Source: an uncultured Paracoccaceae bacterium
GTDB taxonomy: Bacteria > Pseudomonadota > Alphaproteobacteria > Rhodobacterales > Rhodobacteraceae
Length of the DNA stretch: 64,000 nucleotides
Direction: 5' to 3'
NCBI GenBank assembly: GCA_947500775.1
Contig: CANMTD010000005.1
Location: forward strand, 196,676-260,675
Both the position numbers and the translations under genes were made by a program. The notes beneath the pieces were generated by a model. That model was not told where the DNA came from and searched no databases. It worked only from the letters and a program-made list of their open reading frames with translations. Below are positions 63,020-64,000 of this stretch, piece by piece; position 1 is the first letter of the stretch, and each line of letters opens with the position of its first letter.

Positions 63020-64000
63020 TTACTCCGCAGGCATGGCGATGGCATCGGCGTTTTTACGGCCGGCCAGGCGATCATTGTGTCGTTTCACCCAGGCGTCGGT
63101 TTCTTCGACATCCTGGAACGGACCTTTGCGGATGTATTTCAGCATCAGGCCCATCTCGACGACGAAGAGGACGGTATAAAAGACGACGAATCCGGCCAGC
63201 GTCAGCGCCACCTCGGTCATCGACAGGTGGCTGACCGACATCGCGGTCGGCAGCACGCCATCCACGGTCCAGGGCTGGCGGCCGAATTCGGCCACGAACC
63301 AGCCCAGTTCGGCGGCGATCCAGGGTGCGGGGATCATCCAGACCGCAAGGTGCAGTGCCGGGCGCGGGAACTGCATCCCCTTGAACGACGCCATGTAAAA
63401 GAAATACCCCATCGTCGCGATGAACCCGAAGCCAAGCCCGACCATGATGCGGAACGCCCAGAACAGCGGCCAGACGGTGGGGATGGTATCGTTTGCGGCG
63501 GCGATGATCTGGTCTTCGCTGGCGTCGCGCGGGTCATCGACATAGCGTTTCAACAGATAGGCAAAGCCAAGATCGGCTGAATGCTCTTCGAAGGTCGCCA
63601 TCACGGCGGGGTCGGTTGCTTCGCGTTCGGCGCGGATCGTCACCAGCGCGTCATAGGCGGTCATGCCCGACCGGATACGTGTTTCCGCCTGTTCCACCAG
63701 TTCGTTGATACCGGGGATTTCGGTGGTCAGCGACCGGGTTCCGATCAGGCCCATAGCCCATGGAATCTTGATCGCATAATGGGTTTCGCGGGCTTCCTGG
63801 TCGGGAAATCCGATCAGGTTGAATGGCGCGGGCGCGGGTTCGGTTTCCCACATCGCCTCGATCGCGGCCAGTTTCATTTTCTGGCTGTGGGTCGCGCTGT
63901 ATCCGCTTTCATCGCCCAGCAGGACAACCGAAAACGCCGAGGCCAGACCGAATGCGGCGGCAACGGTGATCGACCGCCGCGCCAGTTCGATATGGCGCCC
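63020..64000 (-). CDS. cydA: Cytochrome bd ubiquinol oxidase subunit I, C-terminal part (cut by window edge)
   Basis: CydA oxidises ubiquinol and carries hemes b558, b595 and d. The 326 C-terminal residues are present; the N-terminus lies right of the window. HSQKMKLAAIEAMWE begins the Q-loop, which is long (E. coli-type, L subfamily), with the axial-Met-containing segment after it. GRQPWTVDGVLPT is the invariant quinol-oxidase motif. It heads the leftward cydABX-SQR cluster. Confidence 0.97.
   Translation of the reverse strand, partial: GRHIELARRSITVAAAFGLASAFSVVLLGDESGYSATHSQKMKLAAIEAMWETEPAPAPFNLIGFPDQEARETHYAIKIPWAMGLIGTRSLTTEIPGINELVEQAETRIRSGMTAYDALVTIRAEREATDPAVMATFEEHSADLGFAYLLKRYVDDPRDASEDQIIAAANDTIPTVWPLFWAFRIMVGLGFGFIATMGYFFYMASFKGMQFPRPALHLAVWMIPAPWIAAELGWFVAEFGRQPWTVDGVLPTAMSVSHLSMTEVALTLAGFVVFYTVLFVVEMGLMLKYIRKGPFQDVEETDAWVKRHNDRLAGRKNADAIAMPAE

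Noticed and set aside
1-64000. Mobile elements, CRISPR arrays, tRNA or rRNA genes
   Set aside because: I looked for transposase-like proteins, terminal repeats, regularly spaced repeats and conserved RNA motifs and saw none; the window looks like stable core chromosome plus two catabolic/respiratory clusters.

Overview
The window is a gene-dense, GC-rich stretch of an alphaproteobacterial chromosome, most likely from the family Rhodobacteraceae (Roseobacter-type). The evidence is the RegB / SenC-RegA redox regulon, the alphaproteobacterial origin-region gene order (parB-parA-rsmG-mnmG-mnmE-rho-hemJ / oriC / maf-aroE-coaE-dnaQ-secB), two exact copies of the alphaproteobacterial parS 16-mer, and a TRAP transporter. 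I saw no rRNA, tRNA, insertion sequence, prophage or CRISPR array. The species cannot be named from the sequence.

Layout. 1-3067: the start of a malic enzyme (cut by the window edge), divergent from mutS. 3064-4689: the heat-shock pair hrcA-grpE. 4807-7636: rph, the XTP/dITP pyrophosphatase gene, hemW and a DUF454 membrane protein. 7611-14992: a leftward run of parB, parA, rsmG, mnmG, mnmE, rho and hemJ with many stop/start overlaps; parS sites lie in the 5' ends of rsmG and mnmG. 14993-15409: AT-rich intergenic DNA with DnaA boxes, the predicted oriC and the only gene-free stretch over 300 bases. 15410-18129: maf-aroE-coaE-dnaQ. 18133-22680: secB and fxsA leftward, timA-like, mltA and smr rightward, and a lipoprotein hydrolase leftward. 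22736-25590: hslU and hslV split by an oppositely oriented DM13 gene, then trxA. 25627-34161: addA, addB, murU, amgK and tsaE, one leftward block for recombinational repair, cell-wall sugar recycling and tRNA modification. 34204-38588: a PAS-only membrane protein and regB leftward, senC-regA rightward. 38603-41285: an HD hydrolase, ahcY and a DUF2853 protein. 41526-44735: DUF1761, EVE, YciI, gpsA and tsaD. 44808-48352: hemD, a mitofilin-like protein and hemY.

48347-57050 is a complete-looking D-glucuronate pathway. A DctPQM TRAP transporter imports the substrate. UxaC isomerises glucuronate, UxuB reduces fructuronate, UxuA dehydrates mannonate and KdgK phosphorylates 2-keto-3-deoxygluconate. 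An FCD-type GntR regulator sits at the divergent promoter and runs directly into dctP.

57102-64000 is a leftward cluster. It begins with cytochrome bd oxidase (cydA truncated by the window edge, cydB, and a 40-residue cydX). It continues into a Tat-signal sulfide:quinone-oxidoreductase-like flavoprotein, a DUF5368 membrane protein, a large polytopic membrane protein, a TehA/SLAC1-type channel and a secreted DsrE-like protein. This cyd-plus-sulfur neighbourhood is the best candidate for an incompletely described system. The second most interesting signal is a perfect CtrA motif and a perfect DnaA box within about 40 bases of each other, just upstream of the PAS-only gene.
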